Origin: Sphingosinicella microcystinivorans
GTDB lineage: Bacteria > Pseudomonadota > Alphaproteobacteria > Sphingomonadales > Sphingomonadaceae
Assembly: GCF_027941835.1 (NCBI RefSeq)
Contig: NZ_CP116005.1
Location: 3,611,501-3,675,500, forward strand
Direction of reading: 5' to 3'
DNA length: 64,000 bases
Part shown: positions 47,353 to 56,455 of the stretch, piece after piece
How the letters are laid out: the number at the start of each line of letters is the position of its first letter
Numbering within the stretch: position 1 is the first letter of the stretch
Notes under the pieces: generated by a model
What the model was told of the DNA's origin: nothing
The model's input: the letters and a program-made list of their open reading frames with translations, nothing else
The model's database searches: none
Program-made: the position numbers and the translations under genes

Positions 47353-47922
47353 ATGTTCTCGTATCGTGCTGCGTTGGGACGAGCCGTGGACCGAGAAACC
47401 GATCATCCTGCGGGCTTTTCGCCCGGCGCCGAGGAGCTGGACTTCGCGCGCCGGGCCATCGACCACGTCCGCGTCCGGTCGGAAGCCGCGCTTGCGCGCA
47501 AGGAGAGCGAGCTTCGCCGCCTTCGCGCCGAGGTCGAGTGTATGCAGATCATCAAGCAGCGCTTCGAATCGATCGTCGACATGGTTCCCTGCATCATCTT
47601 CGCCTGTAATTCGAAGGGCGACGTCACCTACATCAACGGCAGCTTCACGCGCCTCACCGGCTGCCCCGCGGAAGACGCGCTCGGAGACGGCTGGCAGGGC
47701 TTCACCCATCCCGACGACGTCGAGACCGTCAAGCAGGCGCTCGCGCTCGCGATCCGCAGCGGCGTTCCGCGCGGCGCCGTCATGCGGATGCGGCCGCCCG
47801 GCGGCGACTATGTGACGTTCAGCGCCACCGGCACCGCCGTGCGCGACGGCAACGGCAAGTTCCTCGAATGGTACGGTATGCTCATCCCGCAGCCCGGCGA
47901 GGTCCACCTGCTGGGCATCTAG
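47353..47922 (+). CDS. PAS domain protein without visible output domain
   Basis: 189 residues. A helical stretch (about 30-72, ARKESELRRLRAEVECMQIIKQRF) precedes one PAS_3-type domain (about 72-180): VPCIIFACNSKGDVTYINGSFTRLTGCPAEDALGDGWQGFTHPDDVE is the classic PAS core. There is no kinase, GGDEF or HTH part. Such a stand-alone sensor usually acts on a partner protein. The start could also be the GTG at 47386. The next gene has a sigma-54-type promoter, and it is possible that this protein belongs to that control, but there is no direct evidence. Confidence 0.8.
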   Translation: MFSYRAALGRAVDRETDHPAGFSPGAEELDFARRAIDHVRVRSEAALARKESELRRLRAEVECMQIIKQRFESIVDMVPCIIFACNSKGDVTYINGSFTRLTGCPAEDALGDGWQGFTHPDDVETVKQALALAIRSGVPRGAVMRMRPPGGDYVTFSATGTAVRDGNGKFLEWYGMLIPQPGEVHLLGI

Positions 47923-47963
47923 CCCGGAAAATCAATACGTTGCGCCATCGTATCGACCTGCAG

Positions 47964-47986
47964 GCCTGTTCCATTACGGCACAGGC
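47964..47986. promoter_or_regulatory. Inverted repeat, possible enhancer-type activator site
   Basis: GCCTGT-N11-ACAGGC, about 70 bases upstream of the sigma-54 promoter at 48057. Sigma-54 activators bind at such a distance; the sequence is not an NtrC site that I recognise. Confidence 0.35.
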
Positions 47987-48056
47987 GGGTCGGAAAACCT
48001 TACATCGCCGTTGCCGTCGGTCCCCGGAACGCTGCAATTTCCGCGACATGGGGAAC

Positions 48057-48071
48057 TGGCACCCTCCTTGC
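48057..48071 (+). promoter_or_regulatory. Sigma-54 promoter before the zinc-ribbon gene
   Basis: TGGCAC-N5-TTGC, a full match to the core of the RpoN consensus with correct spacing, about 55 bases before ATG 48126. It is a better match than that of glnB in the same window. Confidence 0.75.
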
Positions 48072-48125
48072 GTGTTGCATCGACAAGGCGCCCTTATTCG
48101 GCGCCGGGTTGAAAGGACGAGGACC

Positions 48126-48338
48126 ATGCTCGACACGCGCGCCTATGACGGCTCGAAGCAGGGCTACCGGCTTGTGTACCGCCCCTCGAAGGTGAATTGC
48201 TGCCCCGGATGCGGCCACACCAACTGGTACATCGGCCGTAGTTCCGCCGAATGCGCGTTCTGCGCCACCGCGCTGCCGCTCCAGCAGACGGGCGGCGCCG
48301 ACTATCTCACCGATCTCGGGGTGCTGGTCGCGGCCTGA
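48126..48338 (+). CDS. Small zinc-ribbon protein (CPGC...CAFC)
   Basis: 70 residues. Cys26-x2-Cys29 and Cys43-x2-Cys46 form a two-knuckle zinc ribbon: CCPGCGHTNWYIGRSSAECAFC. No membrane segment or signal. The start at 48126 follows GAAAGGACGAGG. The gene has its own sigma-54-type promoter, so its expression should depend on an activator such as a bEBP. I recall very similar short proteins in sphingomonads, with no described function. Zinc ribbons of this size usually bind RNA, DNA or a protein partner. Confidence 0.8.
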   Translation: MLDTRAYDGSKQGYRLVYRPSKVNCCPGCGHTNWYIGRSSAECAFCATALPLQQTGGADYLTDLGVLVAA

Positions 48339-48448
48339 CGGACGACGTGCCGGATAACCTGCGGTTATAGCGCGCTGCCGAGATACGCTCTTGCAGCGCC
48401 GGGCCGGATGCCCTTCCCTCTCCGCTCGCCGAGCCGAAGGGGGTATTC

Positions 48449-49822
48449 ATGAAACGGTCTTGTGTTCTTGTCGCGCTTGCCGCCGCGCTGGCCTCGCCTG
48501 CTGCCGCGGCGGCCGATCCCGAAGCCGTGCGCGCGCTCGTCTCCGATCCCGGCGTGGCCGCTGCGCCGGGCTGCGCGGTCGGCGCGTTCAAGGCCGGCAA
48601 GCCGCTTTTCATCACCGCCGCCGGCATGGCCGACATCGCCGCCGGGCAGGCGCTGGACGGCGACACGCGCATCTATGCCGCGTCGGTCTCCAAGCAGTTC
48701 ACCGTGCTCGCCGCCGCGACGCTGATCACGAAGGGCAAGCTCGGGCTCGACGACGATATCCGGATATATCTCCCCGAGCTGCCCGCCTATGATGCACCGG
48801 TCACGGTGCAGATGCTGATCCACCACACCTCGGGCGTCAGGGACTGGCTGGCGCTGGCGCGCTGGTCGGGCAGCGACGATGCGGCGCAGTTCACGAAGGC
48901 GAAGGCGCTCGACCTGCTGCTGCGCCAGAAGCAGACCAATTTCACGCCCGGCACCGATTTCACTTACTCGAACGGCGGCTACCTGCTGCTCGCGGAAATC
49001 GTCGAGCGCGTCTCCGGTATGCCGTTCGGCGATTATGCCGCAAAGGCCGTGCTGAAGCCGCTCGGCATGAAGAACAGCGTGTTCATGAACGGGGCGCGGC
49101 CCGGGGGCAAGGTCGCGCACGGCTACACGCCGAAGGACGGCGGCTACGAGATCCGCGACACCTATCCGCTGATCAGCGGTTCGGGCGGCCTCATGACGAC
49201 GATCAACGACCTCGCGCGCTACGAGTACGACATCGAGGTTGGCCGCAAGGTCTGGACCCCCGCCGTCAAGGCGATCATGCTCGAGCCCGGCCGCCTCGCG
49301 AACGGCGAACCCGCCACCCGCAAGCCCAGCCGGCAGGCCTATGCGGGCGGTCTGATGGTCGGCGAGCGGCGCGGGCAGCACTTCGTCCAGCACAGCGGCG
49401 GCGCGGAGGCCTTCCGCAACCAGTACATACGCCTGCCGGACCGCCGCCTCGGCGTCGCGGTCTTCTGCAACCGCAGCGACTGGGACCCCGGCGAGAAAGC
49501 CGACGCCGTCCTCGAACTCATCGAAGGCAAGATCCTGGAGCCCAATGTCGCGCCGCCCGGCGGCCGCTATTATTCGGACGAGCTTCAGGCGACTTACGAG
49601 ATCAGCACGAAAGGCCCCGCCCTGACGGCGGCGATCACCTCGCCCTACGCCGCGACGGGCGCGCCGCTGACCTTCACGCTCGCCCCGGACGGCATTTACC
49701 GCGGCGACGGCATGACGCTCAAATTCTCCGACGACCGCAGCAGCTTCACGCTCGGCACGGACCGGGTGCGCGGCATCACCTTCACGCGGCAGGCGGACAC
49801 GGCAGCATCCGTCGCCCGCTAG
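48449..49822 (+). CDS. Serine hydrolase of the beta-lactamase (class C) fold
   Basis: 457 residues. A signal peptide (cleavage near PAAAAA, about residue 21) suggests a periplasmic or lipid-facing place. The motifs are Ser79-Val-Ser-Lys82 (SxxK), Tyr-Ser-Asn (YSNGGYLLLAEI) and HSGGAEAF (third, H-S-G). The C-terminal ~110 residues after about 340 are an extra domain (YYSDELQATYEI...) common in this family. Probably a D-aminopeptidase, esterase or carboxypeptidase-like enzyme; a true beta-lactamase is unlikely from its length and extra domain. Confidence 0.88.
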   Translation: MKRSCVLVALAAALASPAAAAADPEAVRALVSDPGVAAAPGCAVGAFKAGKPLFITAAGMADIAAGQALDGDTRIYAASVSKQFTVLAAATLITKGKLGLDDDIRIYLPELPAYDAPVTVQMLIHHTSGVRDWLALARWSGSDDAAQFTKAKALDLLLRQKQTNFTPGTDFTYSNGGYLLLAEIVERVSGMPFGDYAAKAVLKPLGMKNSVFMNGARPGGKVAHGYTPKDGGYEIRDTYPLISGSGGLMTTINDLARYEYDIEVGRKVWTPAVKAIMLEPGRLANGEPATRKPSRQAYAGGLMVGERRGQHFVQHSGGAEAFRNQYIRLPDRRLGVAVFCNRSDWDPGEKADAVLELIEGKILEPNVAPPGGRYYSDELQATYEISTKGPALTAAITSPYAATGAPLTFTLAPDGIYRGDGMTLKFSDDRSSFTLGTDRVRGITFTRQADTAASVAR

Positions 49823-49830
49823 ACCGCGAT

Positions 49831-49857
49831 CGGTTCAGGTTGATTCAACCTGAACCG
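49831..49857. repeat. Perfect palindrome between convergent genes (12-bp arms)
   Basis: CGGTTCAGGTTG and its complement with an ATT loop, in the 66-base gap between the hydrolase and the typA stop. No T-tract follows on either strand, so it is not a canonical terminator, although the place is right. It resembles a dispersed alphaproteobacterial repeat. Confidence 0.5.
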
Positions 49858-49888
49858 TGAATCGCTGTCTAAACTATTGATGAGAGCC

Positions 49889-51703
49889 TCAGGCCGCCGC
49901 CTTGCGCGCCTCGCGCTTGCGCTCGTGCGGATCGAGGTAGCGCTTGCGGATACGGATCGACTTCGGCGTCACCTCGACGAGTTCATCGTCGTCGATGTAG
50001 GCGATGGCCTGCTCCAGCGTCATGCGCTTCGGCGGCGTCAGGCGGATGGCGTCGTCCTTGCCCGAGGCGCGGAAGTTGGTGAGCTGCTTCGATTTCAGCG
50101 GGTTGACCTCGAGGTCCTGCGGCTTCGCGTTCTCGCCGATCACCATGCCCTGATAGAGCGGCTCGCCCGGCGAGATGAACAGGATGCCCCGGTCCTCCAG
50201 CGCGTTCAGCGCATAGGCGACCGCCTCGCCCTGCTCCATCGACACCAGCACGCCGTTCTGGCGCCCGGCGATCTGGCCCTTGTGGGGTCCGTAGCTGTCG
50301 AACACGCGGTTCATGATGCCCGTGCCGCGCGTGTCGGACAGGAACTCGCCGTGATAGCCGATGAGCCCGCGCGACGGCGCGATGAACGTCAGGCGCGTCT
50401 TGCCGCCGCCCGACGGGCGCATGTCGGTGAGTTCGCCCTTCCGCAGCGCCATCTTCTCGACAACCGTGCCCGAGTGCTCGTCGTCGACGTCGATGACAAC
50501 GTTCTCATAGGGTTCCTCGCGGCCGTTCTCACCGTCCCTGAAGAGCACGCGCGGGCGCGAGATGCCGAGCTCGAAGCCTTCGCGGCGCATCGTCTCGATG
50601 AGCACGCCGAGCTGAAGCTCGCCGCGCCCAGCCACCTCGAAGCTGTCCTTGTCGGCGCTTTCGGTGACGCGGATGGCGACGTTGCCCTCGGCCTCGCGCA
50701 GCAGGCGGTCGCGGATCATGCGGCTCGTCACCTTGCTGCCCTCGCGGCCCGCGAACGGGCTGTCGTTGACGGCGAAGGTCATCGCGAGCGTCGGCGGATC
50801 AATCGGCTGCGCCGGAAGCGCCTCCGTCACCGAAGGCTCGGCGATCGTGTTGGCAACGGTGGCGTTCGAGAGGCCCGCGATGGCGACGATGTCGCCCGCT
50901 TCCGCGGTCTCCACCGGCACGCGCTCCAGCCCCCGGAAGGCGAACACCTTGCTGGCGCGGCCTTCCTCGACGACCTTGCCCTCGGGATCGAGCGCGCGGA
51001 TCGGCATGTTGGCGGAAAGCTTGCCGCTGGTGATGCGGCCGGTGAGGATACGGCCGAGGAAGTTGTCGCGGTCGAGCAGCGTCGCCAGCATCGTGAACGG
51101 CCCTGCGGGGTCGGCGTCGGGTGCGGGCACATGCTCGACGATCTTCTGGAACAGCGGCGTCAGGTCGCCCGAACGCACATCCGCCGAAAGCCCCGCATAG
51201 CCGCCGCGCCCGCTCGCGAACAGCGCCGGGAAGTCGAGCTGTTCGTCGCTGGCGTCGAGCGCCATGAACAGCTCGAACACCTCGTCCAGCACCTCGTCGG
51301 CGCGCGCGTCGGCGCGGTCCACCTTGTTGACGACAACGATGGGCCTGAGGCCGAGCGCCAGCGCCTTGCCGGTCACGAACTTCGTCTGCGGCATCGGCCC
51401 CTCGGCGGCGTCGACGAGCAGGATCACGCCGTCCACCATCGAGAGGATGCGCTCCACCTCGCCGCCGAAGTCGGCGTGGCCGGGCGTGTCGACGATGTTG
51501 ATGCGCGTGCCGTTCCAGTCCACCGACGTGCACTTCGCGAGGATGGTGATGCCGCGCTCTTTTTCGAGGTCGTTCGAGTCCATCGCGCGCTCTTCCACGC
51601 GCTGGTTTTCGCGGAACGTGCCCGACTGGCGGAAAAGCTGGTCGACAAGAGTCGTCTTGCCGTGATCGACGTGGGCGATGATAGCCACGTTACGAAGGCC
51701 CAT
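49889..51703 (-). CDS. typA: Ribosome-associated GTPase TypA/BipA
   Basis: 604 residues from ATG 51703 ([24 protein letters not shown]). G1 is [21 protein letters not shown] is G3, and NKVDRADA is G4. EF-G-like domains III and V follow, then the BipA-specific C-terminal domain. A translational GTPase that helps ribosome assembly and growth under stress. No Shine-Dalgarno is visible before this start (CACCCCCTGCC). A longer frame exists upstream but lacks family similarity. The gene is divergent from metY. Confidence 0.95.
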   Translation of the reverse strand: MGLRNVAIIAHVDHGKTTLVDQLFRQSGTFRENQRVEERAMDSNDLEKERGITILAKCTSVDWNGTRINIVDTPGHADFGGEVERILSMVDGVILLVDAAEGPMPQTKFVTGKALALGLRPIVVVNKVDRADARADEVLDEVFELFMALDASDEQLDFPALFASGRGGYAGLSADVRSGDLTPLFQKIVEHVPAPDADPAGPFTMLATLLDRDNFLGRILTGRITSGKLSANMPIRALDPEGKVVEEGRASKVFAFRGLERVPVETAEAGDIVAIAGLSNATVANTIAEPSVTEALPAQPIDPPTLAMTFAVNDSPFAGREGSKVTSRMIRDRLLREAEGNVAIRVTESADKDSFEVAGRGELQLGVLIETMRREGFELGISRPRVLFRDGENGREEPYENVVIDVDDEHSGTVVEKMALRKGELTDMRPSGGGKTRLTFIAPSRGLIGYHGEFLSDTRGTGIMNRVFDSYGPHKGQIAGRQNGVLVSMEQGEAVAYALNALEDRGILFISPGEPLYQGMVIGENAKPQDLEVNPLKSKQLTNFRASGKDDAIRLTPPKRMTLEQAIAYIDDDELVEVTPKSIRIRKRYLDPHERKREARKAAA

Positions 51704-51843
51704 GGCAGGGGGTGTCTTTCGGATTCGAGAAATGCGTTGCGCGCGCCCATACAGCACCTGCTGCATCGCAGCAAGCGTGTCGCCTCTTGGCGAAGTGCTG
51801 CTTACCCGACTAGAGCTTCCAAAACCGACAAGGAGGATCGACC

Positions 51844-53139
51844 GTGACCAACAGCCTGCATCCCGAAACGCTGGCCCTTCACGCGGGCTGGCGCGCGGAC
51901 CCGACAACGGGCGCGGTGGCACCCCCCATCTACCAGACGACCTCGTACCAGTTCAAAAACACCGAGCACGCGGCGAACCTGTTCGCACTCTCCGAGCTCG
52001 GCAACATCTACACGCGCATCATGAACCCGACGACCGACATCCTCGAGCAGCGCATCGCCGCGCTCGAAGGCGGCGTCGCGGCGCTTGCCGTCGCCTCGGG
52101 TCAGGCGGCGTCGGCGTTCGCGGTCCAGAACCTCGCCCGTGCGGGCGACAATATCGTCAGCTCCACGGACCTTTACGGCGGGACGTGGAACCTGTTCGCG
52201 AACACGCTGAAGGATCAGGGCATCGAGGTCCGCTTCGTCGATCCCGCAGACCCGGAGGCTTTCGTGCGCGCCAGCGACGACCGCACCCGCGCGTGGTACG
52301 CGGAGACGCTGCCCAACCCGAAGCTCCGCGTGTTCCCGATCGGCGAGGTCGCCGCGCTCGGCCGCGCGCTCGGCATCCCGCTCATCGTCGACAACACCGC
52401 CGCGCCGCTGCTCGCGCGTCCGTTCGATCACGGCGCCGCCATCGTCGTCTATTCGGCCACGAAATACATCGGCGGCCACGGCACCTCGATCGGCGGCCTC
52501 ATCGTCGATGGCGGCAATTTCGACTGGGAAGCGAAGCCCGAGCGTCACCCCACGCTCAACACGCCCGATGCGAGCTACCACGGCGCGGTCTGGACGCAGG
52601 CGGTGAAGCCGCTCGGCCCCATCGCCTACATCCTGCGCGCCCGCACCGTGCTGCTGCGCGACCTCGGCGCGGCGCTGTCGCCGATGAACGCCTTCCAGAT
52701 CCTGCAAGGCCTCGAAACCCTGCCGCTCCGGATGCCGCGCCATTCGAGCAACACGCAGGCGGTCGTCGACTATCTCAAGAAGCGCAAGGGGATAACGAAG
52801 GTCATTCACCCGTCCGCTCAGGACGGCGAAGCCCGCGCCCGCGCCGACAAGTACCTGAAAGGCGGCTACGGCGGCCTGCTCGGCTTCGAGCTTGAGGGCG
52901 GCCGCGACGCCGGCCGCGCCTTCATCGACAATCTCAAGCTGCTCTACCACGTCGCCAACATCGGCGACGCCCGCAGCCTTGCGATCCACCCGGCCTCGAC
53001 GACGCACTCGCAGCTTTCGGAAGCCGACCAGATCGCCACCGGCGTCTCGCCCGGCTACGTCCGCCTGTCGATCGGTCTCGAACACATCGACGACATCATC
53101 GCCGACATCGAACAGGCCCTCGCAGCGTCAGGCGCCTGA
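51844..53139 (+). CDS. metY: O-acetylhomoserine sulfhydrylase / aminocarboxypropyltransferase
   Basis: 431 residues from GTG 51844, with AAGGAGG 7 bases upstream. Cys/Met PLP family: PLP Lys207 in SATKYIGGHGTS, and VDNTAAPLLARPFDHGA supplies the cofactor Asp. The length and the TRIMNPTTDILEQRIAALEGG segment fit MetY rather than MetC. It makes homocysteine from O-acetylhomoserine and sulfide. No SAM riboswitch consensus is recognisable in the 140-base gap to typA. Confidence 0.9.
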   Translation: MTNSLHPETLALHAGWRADPTTGAVAPPIYQTTSYQFKNTEHAANLFALSELGNIYTRIMNPTTDILEQRIAALEGGVAALAVASGQAASAFAVQNLARAGDNIVSSTDLYGGTWNLFANTLKDQGIEVRFVDPADPEAFVRASDDRTRAWYAETLPNPKLRVFPIGEVAALGRALGIPLIVDNTAAPLLARPFDHGAAIVVYSATKYIGGHGTSIGGLIVDGGNFDWEAKPERHPTLNTPDASYHGAVWTQAVKPLGPIAYILRARTVLLRDLGAALSPMNAFQILQGLETLPLRMPRHSSNTQAVVDYLKKRKGITKVIHPSAQDGEARARADKYLKGGYGGLLGFELEGGRDAGRAFIDNLKLLYHVANIGDARSLAIHPASTTHSQLSEADQIATGVSPGYVRLSIGLEHIDDIIADIEQALAASGA

Positions 53140-53145
53140 CTCCCC

Positions 53146-53173
53146 TATCCTCTCCCGCCCGCGGGAGAGGATA
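53146..53173. repeat. Palindromic repeat with 13-bp arms
   Basis: TATCCTCTCCCGC and its complement, separated by CC, just after metY. The following GAAGCCTTGG...GGTGAGGGGCGCC stretch to about 53220 is likely part of the same dispersed element. Could also help terminate metY, though without a T-tract. Confidence 0.55.
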
Positions 53174-53279
53174 CGAAGCCTTGGCCGGAGGCCATAGGCG
53201 AAGTTGGTGAGGGGCGCCCCCGCCGGGCGTTTACACTCTTACCAACCCGCCTCGGTCATGCCGCCGCGTTGTCGGCGTC

Positions 53280-53357
53280 GTGCGTCCCTCGACTTCGCTC
53301 GGGATGATGAATGTTGAGTATAAAGGCCTTCATCCCGAGCGAAGTCGAGGGACGCAC
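53280..53357. repeat. Long perfect inverted repeat, 28-bp arms and 22-nt loop
   Basis: The arm at 53280-53307 (starts GTGCGTCCCTCGACTTCGCT) is repeated exactly inverted at 53330-53357. It lies directly after the pgi stop and close to the repeat at 53146. The CTCGACTTCGCTCGGGATGA core resembles dispersed palindromes that I remember in sphingomonads. Both strands could form a strong hairpin; it may block transcription of pgi and metY into each other. Confidence 0.75.
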
Positions 53358-53361
53358 GGCC

Positions 53362-54888
53362 TTACAACAGCCGCGCCAGCAAGGCCCGGCTCGAAGCATC
53401 GAAATCCGCGCCCGCGTCGCCGTCCAGCGCCGCGCGCGCCATCTCCTTGCCCAGTTCGACCCCCCACTGGTCGAACGGGTTGATGCCGAGCAGCACCGCC
53501 GCCGTGAACGTGCGGTGCTCGTAGAACGCGATCAGCGCGCCGAGCGTGTGCGGATCGAGCGTGTCGAGAACGATCGCGCTCGAAGGCCGGTTGCCCGGAA
53601 ACGTCTTCGCCGCCGCGAGCGCGGCATCGCCGCCCGAAAGCGCCAGCGCCTCCGCCTCGCTGCGCCCGCGCATCAGCGCCGCGCCCTGCGCGACAGCGTT
53701 CGCGAGGAGCTGCCGGTGATGCGCCGCGCCGAGCCCATGCCCCGGCGTCTTCACCATCACGAACTCGATCGGCACCAGATGCGTGCCCTGATGCAGGAGC
53801 TGGAACACCGCGTGCTGCGCGTCCGTGCCCGTGCCGCCCCATGTGATCGCGGCGCTCGGGTGTGTCAGCAGCTTGCCGTCCCGGTCCACGCGCTTGCCGT
53901 TGCTCTCCATCTCCAGCTGCTGGAGGAACGGCGGCAGCAGCCGCAGCCGTTCGTCGTAGGCGAACACCGCGCGCGTCTCCGCGCCGAGGAAGGCGGCATA
54001 GAGCACGTCCGTCATCGCCGCGAGCACCGGCGCGTTCTCCGTCACGGGCGCGCTTTCGAAATGCGCGTCCATCGCGTGCCCGCCCGCCAGCAGCGCCTCG
54101 AACGCCGTCCAGCCGAGCGCCAATGCCGCCGTCACGCCCACCGCCGACCACAGCGAATAGCGCCCGCCGACGCTCTCCGCGAAGCCGAGCACGTTTTCGG
54201 GCGCGATGCCCCAATCCGCCGCCCGCTCCGGCGCTGCCGTCACTGCGACGAAGCGCTCCGCGCCGCCGATCCAGTCGCGCGCGCTCTCCGCGTTGGTCAT
54301 GGTCTCGACGGTCGTGAACGTCTTGGAGACGACCACCACCAGCGTCCGCGCGGGATCACAGGCGCGCATCGCCCGTTCGAGCGCGATACCGTCGATGTTG
54401 GAGATGACGTGCGTGTCGTAGCGCCCCCTGCCCCCGTCCAGCGCGTCGACGAGCAGCGCCGGGCCGAGCGCCGAGCCGCCGATGCCGATGTGAAGGATGT
54501 GCCGGATCTCGCCGAACGCCCCGGTCTCCACCCGCGCCACCAGCCGCCGCGTCGCCGCGCGCGCCTCCGCCGCCGCCGCGACCGCCGGCCCGCTGCCGGA
54601 GCCGCGCTCCGCCGCGTGCGTCGCCGCGCGCGCCTCGCTCGGGTTCACGACGGCGCCCGAAAACAGCGCCGCGCGCGCCGACTCGAAGTCCGATGCGGCG
54701 AGCAACTCCGCGAGCGCGGCTTCCACCTCCGGCGACAGGTGCGTCTTCGAGAAATCGAAATGGAGCCCCGCCGCTTCGACCGACAGCCGCGCCGTCCGCC
54801 CGGCGTCAGCGCCGAACAGCGCCGCCAGCGTCGGAACCCCGCGCGCCGCCTCTGCGACTGCCGCCCATGCGGCGCTGTGCCTGCTCAT
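53362..54888 (-). CDS. pgi: Glucose-6-phosphate isomerase
   Basis: 508 residues from ATG 54888. SIS-fold enzyme: GIGGSALGPAL is the phosphate-binding loop, VVSKTFTTVETMTNA the second, and GVELGKEMARA the C-terminal family signature with the active Lys. GTDAQHAVFQLLHQGTHLVP gives the active-site His. It interconverts glucose-6-phosphate and fructose-6-phosphate. Shares no operon with neighbours; the long inverted repeat follows its stop. Confidence 0.95.
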   Translation of the reverse strand: MSRHSAAWAAVAEAARGVPTLAALFGADAGRTARLSVEAAGLHFDFSKTHLSPEVEAALAELLAASDFESARAALFSGAVVNPSEARAATHAAERGSGSGPAVAAAAEARAATRRLVARVETGAFGEIRHILHIGIGGSALGPALLVDALDGGRGRYDTHVISNIDGIALERAMRACDPARTLVVVVSKTFTTVETMTNAESARDWIGGAERFVAVTAAPERAADWGIAPENVLGFAESVGGRYSLWSAVGVTAALALGWTAFEALLAGGHAMDAHFESAPVTENAPVLAAMTDVLYAAFLGAETRAVFAYDERLRLLPPFLQQLEMESNGKRVDRDGKLLTHPSAAITWGGTGTDAQHAVFQLLHQGTHLVPIEFVMVKTPGHGLGAAHHRQLLANAVAQGAALMRGRSEAEALALSGGDAALAAAKTFPGNRPSSAIVLDTLDPHTLGALIAFYEHRTFTAAVLLGINPFDQWGVELGKEMARAALDGDAGADFDASSRALLARLL

Positions 54889-54941
54889 CCGCCACCCGCT
54901 CCTTGCTTGACACCCCGGACCGGGGCCAATAGTGCCGCCCT

Positions 54942-55793
54942 GTGAGCGATCCCGAAACCGTCGACCCTTCTACCGAAGCCGCCCGCGCAGTCCATCAGGC
55001 GCGCGGCGAACAGATGCTCGGCTCCCTCAAGGAGGGCCTCAGGACCATCGTCGGCGCGGTGCTGATCGCGCTGTTCCTGCGCTCGTTCGGCTACGAACCC
55101 TTCAACATCCCGTCCGAATCGATGCTGCCGCGCCTGCTCGTCGGCGATTACCTGTTCGTCGCCAAGTGGCCCTACGGCTACAGCCGCTACTCGTTCCCGA
55201 TGGGCCCGCCGATCTTCGACGGCCGCATCGGCGGCAGCGCGCCGGAGCGCGGCGACATCGCCGTGTTCAAGACGCCGAGCGACAACCGCACGGACTTCAT
55301 CAAGCGCGTCATCGGCCTGCCCGGCGACATCATCCAGATGCGCGGCGGCGTGCTCTACATCAACGGCGATGCCGTGCCGAAGCGCCGCGTCGCCGATTTC
55401 GTCGTGCCGCAGAGCCCCAACATGGCCTGCCTCAAGGGCGAGGTCTTCGTCGATGCGGGCGGCGGGCGCATGTGCCGCTACATGCGCTACGAGGAGACCC
55501 TGCCCGGCGGCCGCAGCTATTACGTGCTCGACAGCGATCCGATGAGCAACGGCGACGACACCGCGCCGTTCGTCGTCCCCGAAGGCCACTACTTCTTCCT
55601 CGGCGACAACCGCGACAACAGCTCCGACAGCCGCTTCAGCTTCGCCGAGGGCGGCATCAGCTTCGTGCCCGCGGAAAACCTCGTCGGCCGCGCCGAGATC
55701 ATGTTCTTCTCCACCGACGGCTCGGCAAGCTGGCTCTTGCCGTGGACGTGGTTCACGGCCGCGCGTTGGGAGCGCATCGGGCGCCTCTTCTGA
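54942..55793 (+). CDS. lepB: Signal peptidase I
   Basis: 283 residues starting at GTG 54942. One membrane segment (about 34-50, RTIVGAVLIALFLRSF). Catalytic dyad Ser60 in PSESMLP and Lys121 in DFIKRVIGLPGD; FFLGDNRDNSSDSR is box E. It removes signal peptides, such as those of AmiC and TorF in this window. Its stop overlaps the rnc start (TGATG). The order lepB-rnc-era is conserved in many proteobacteria. Confidence 0.95.
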   Translation: MSDPETVDPSTEAARAVHQARGEQMLGSLKEGLRTIVGAVLIALFLRSFGYEPFNIPSESMLPRLLVGDYLFVAKWPYGYSRYSFPMGPPIFDGRIGGSAPERGDIAVFKTPSDNRTDFIKRVIGLPGDIIQMRGGVLYINGDAVPKRRVADFVVPQSPNMACLKGEVFVDAGGGRMCRYMRYEETLPGGRSYYVLDSDPMSNGDDTAPFVVPEGHYFFLGDNRDNSSDSRFSFAEGGISFVPAENLVGRAEIMFFSTDGSASWLLPWTWFTAARWERIGRLF

Positions 55794-56455
55794 TGGAGAG
55801 CGCAGCGTGGGCACGGGAAGCGCTCGGCCACGATTTCACCGATTCGAAGCTGCTTGAAACCGCGCTCACGCACGGCGGCGGGCGCAAGCGCAACTACGAG
55901 CGGCTGGAATTCCTCGGCGACCGCGTGCTCGGCTGCGTCATCGCCGCGTGGCTCTACGCGCGCTTCGACGAGACGGAGGGCGAGCTTGCCCGCCGCTTCG
56001 CCGCGCTCGTCGACAAGGCCACCTGCGCGGAGGTCGCGCGCGCCGCGGGCGTGCCGGCGATGATCCGCATGGAAACCGCCGCGCGGCTGGCGGGCGTCCA
56101 CCGCTCGGACAACGTGCTCGGCGACATCTGCGAGGCGCTGATCGGCGCGCTCTACGTCGACGGCGGCCTCGCCGCCGCCGAGGGCTTCATCCGCACGGCA
56201 TGGGCGACGCACCTCGACCGGCGCGGGGGTGCGCCGCGCGATCCCAAGTCCGCGCTTCAGGAGTGGGCGCAGGCGAAGCGGCTCCCGATTCCCGCCTACG
56301 ATGTCGTCGGCCGCTCCGGCCCGGATCATGCGCCGAGTTTCCGCGTTCGTGTCACCGTCAGGGGCTATGCGCCGGAAGAGGCGGAAGGTTCCAGCAAGCA
56401 GGAAGCGGAGAAGCAGGCGGCGATCGCGCTGCTCGCGCGGGAGACGGGTGAATGA
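55793..56455 (+). CDS. rnc: Ribonuclease III
   Basis: 220 residues. The catalytic signature ERLEFLGDRVLG is at residues about 36-47, the second acidic cluster is GDICEALIGALY, and a dsRNA-binding domain is at about 150-218 (DPKSALQEWAQ; SSKQEAEKQAAIALL). It cleaves double-stranded RNA, rRNA precursors included. ATG 55793 overlaps the lepB stop and the stop overlaps the era start (ATGA). Confidence 0.96.
   Translation: MESAAWAREALGHDFTDSKLLETALTHGGGRKRNYERLEFLGDRVLGCVIAAWLYARFDETEGELARRFAALVDKATCAEVARAAGVPAMIRMETAARLAGVHRSDNVLGDICEALIGALYVDGGLAAAEGFIRTAWATHLDRRGGAPRDPKSALQEWAQAKRLPIPAYDVVGRSGPDHAPSFRVRVTVRGYAPEEAEGSSKQEAEKQAAIALLARETGE

Noticed and set aside
48449-49822. Acquired beta-lactamase
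   Set aside because: Class C fold with SxxK and YSN, but extra C-terminal domain and family resemblance point to a D-aminopeptidase/esterase-type hydrolase, not AmpC.
51704-51843. SAM-II type riboswitch before metY
   Set aside because: No match to the short conserved SAM-II core; region holds only two divergent starts and a strong Shine-Dalgarno.
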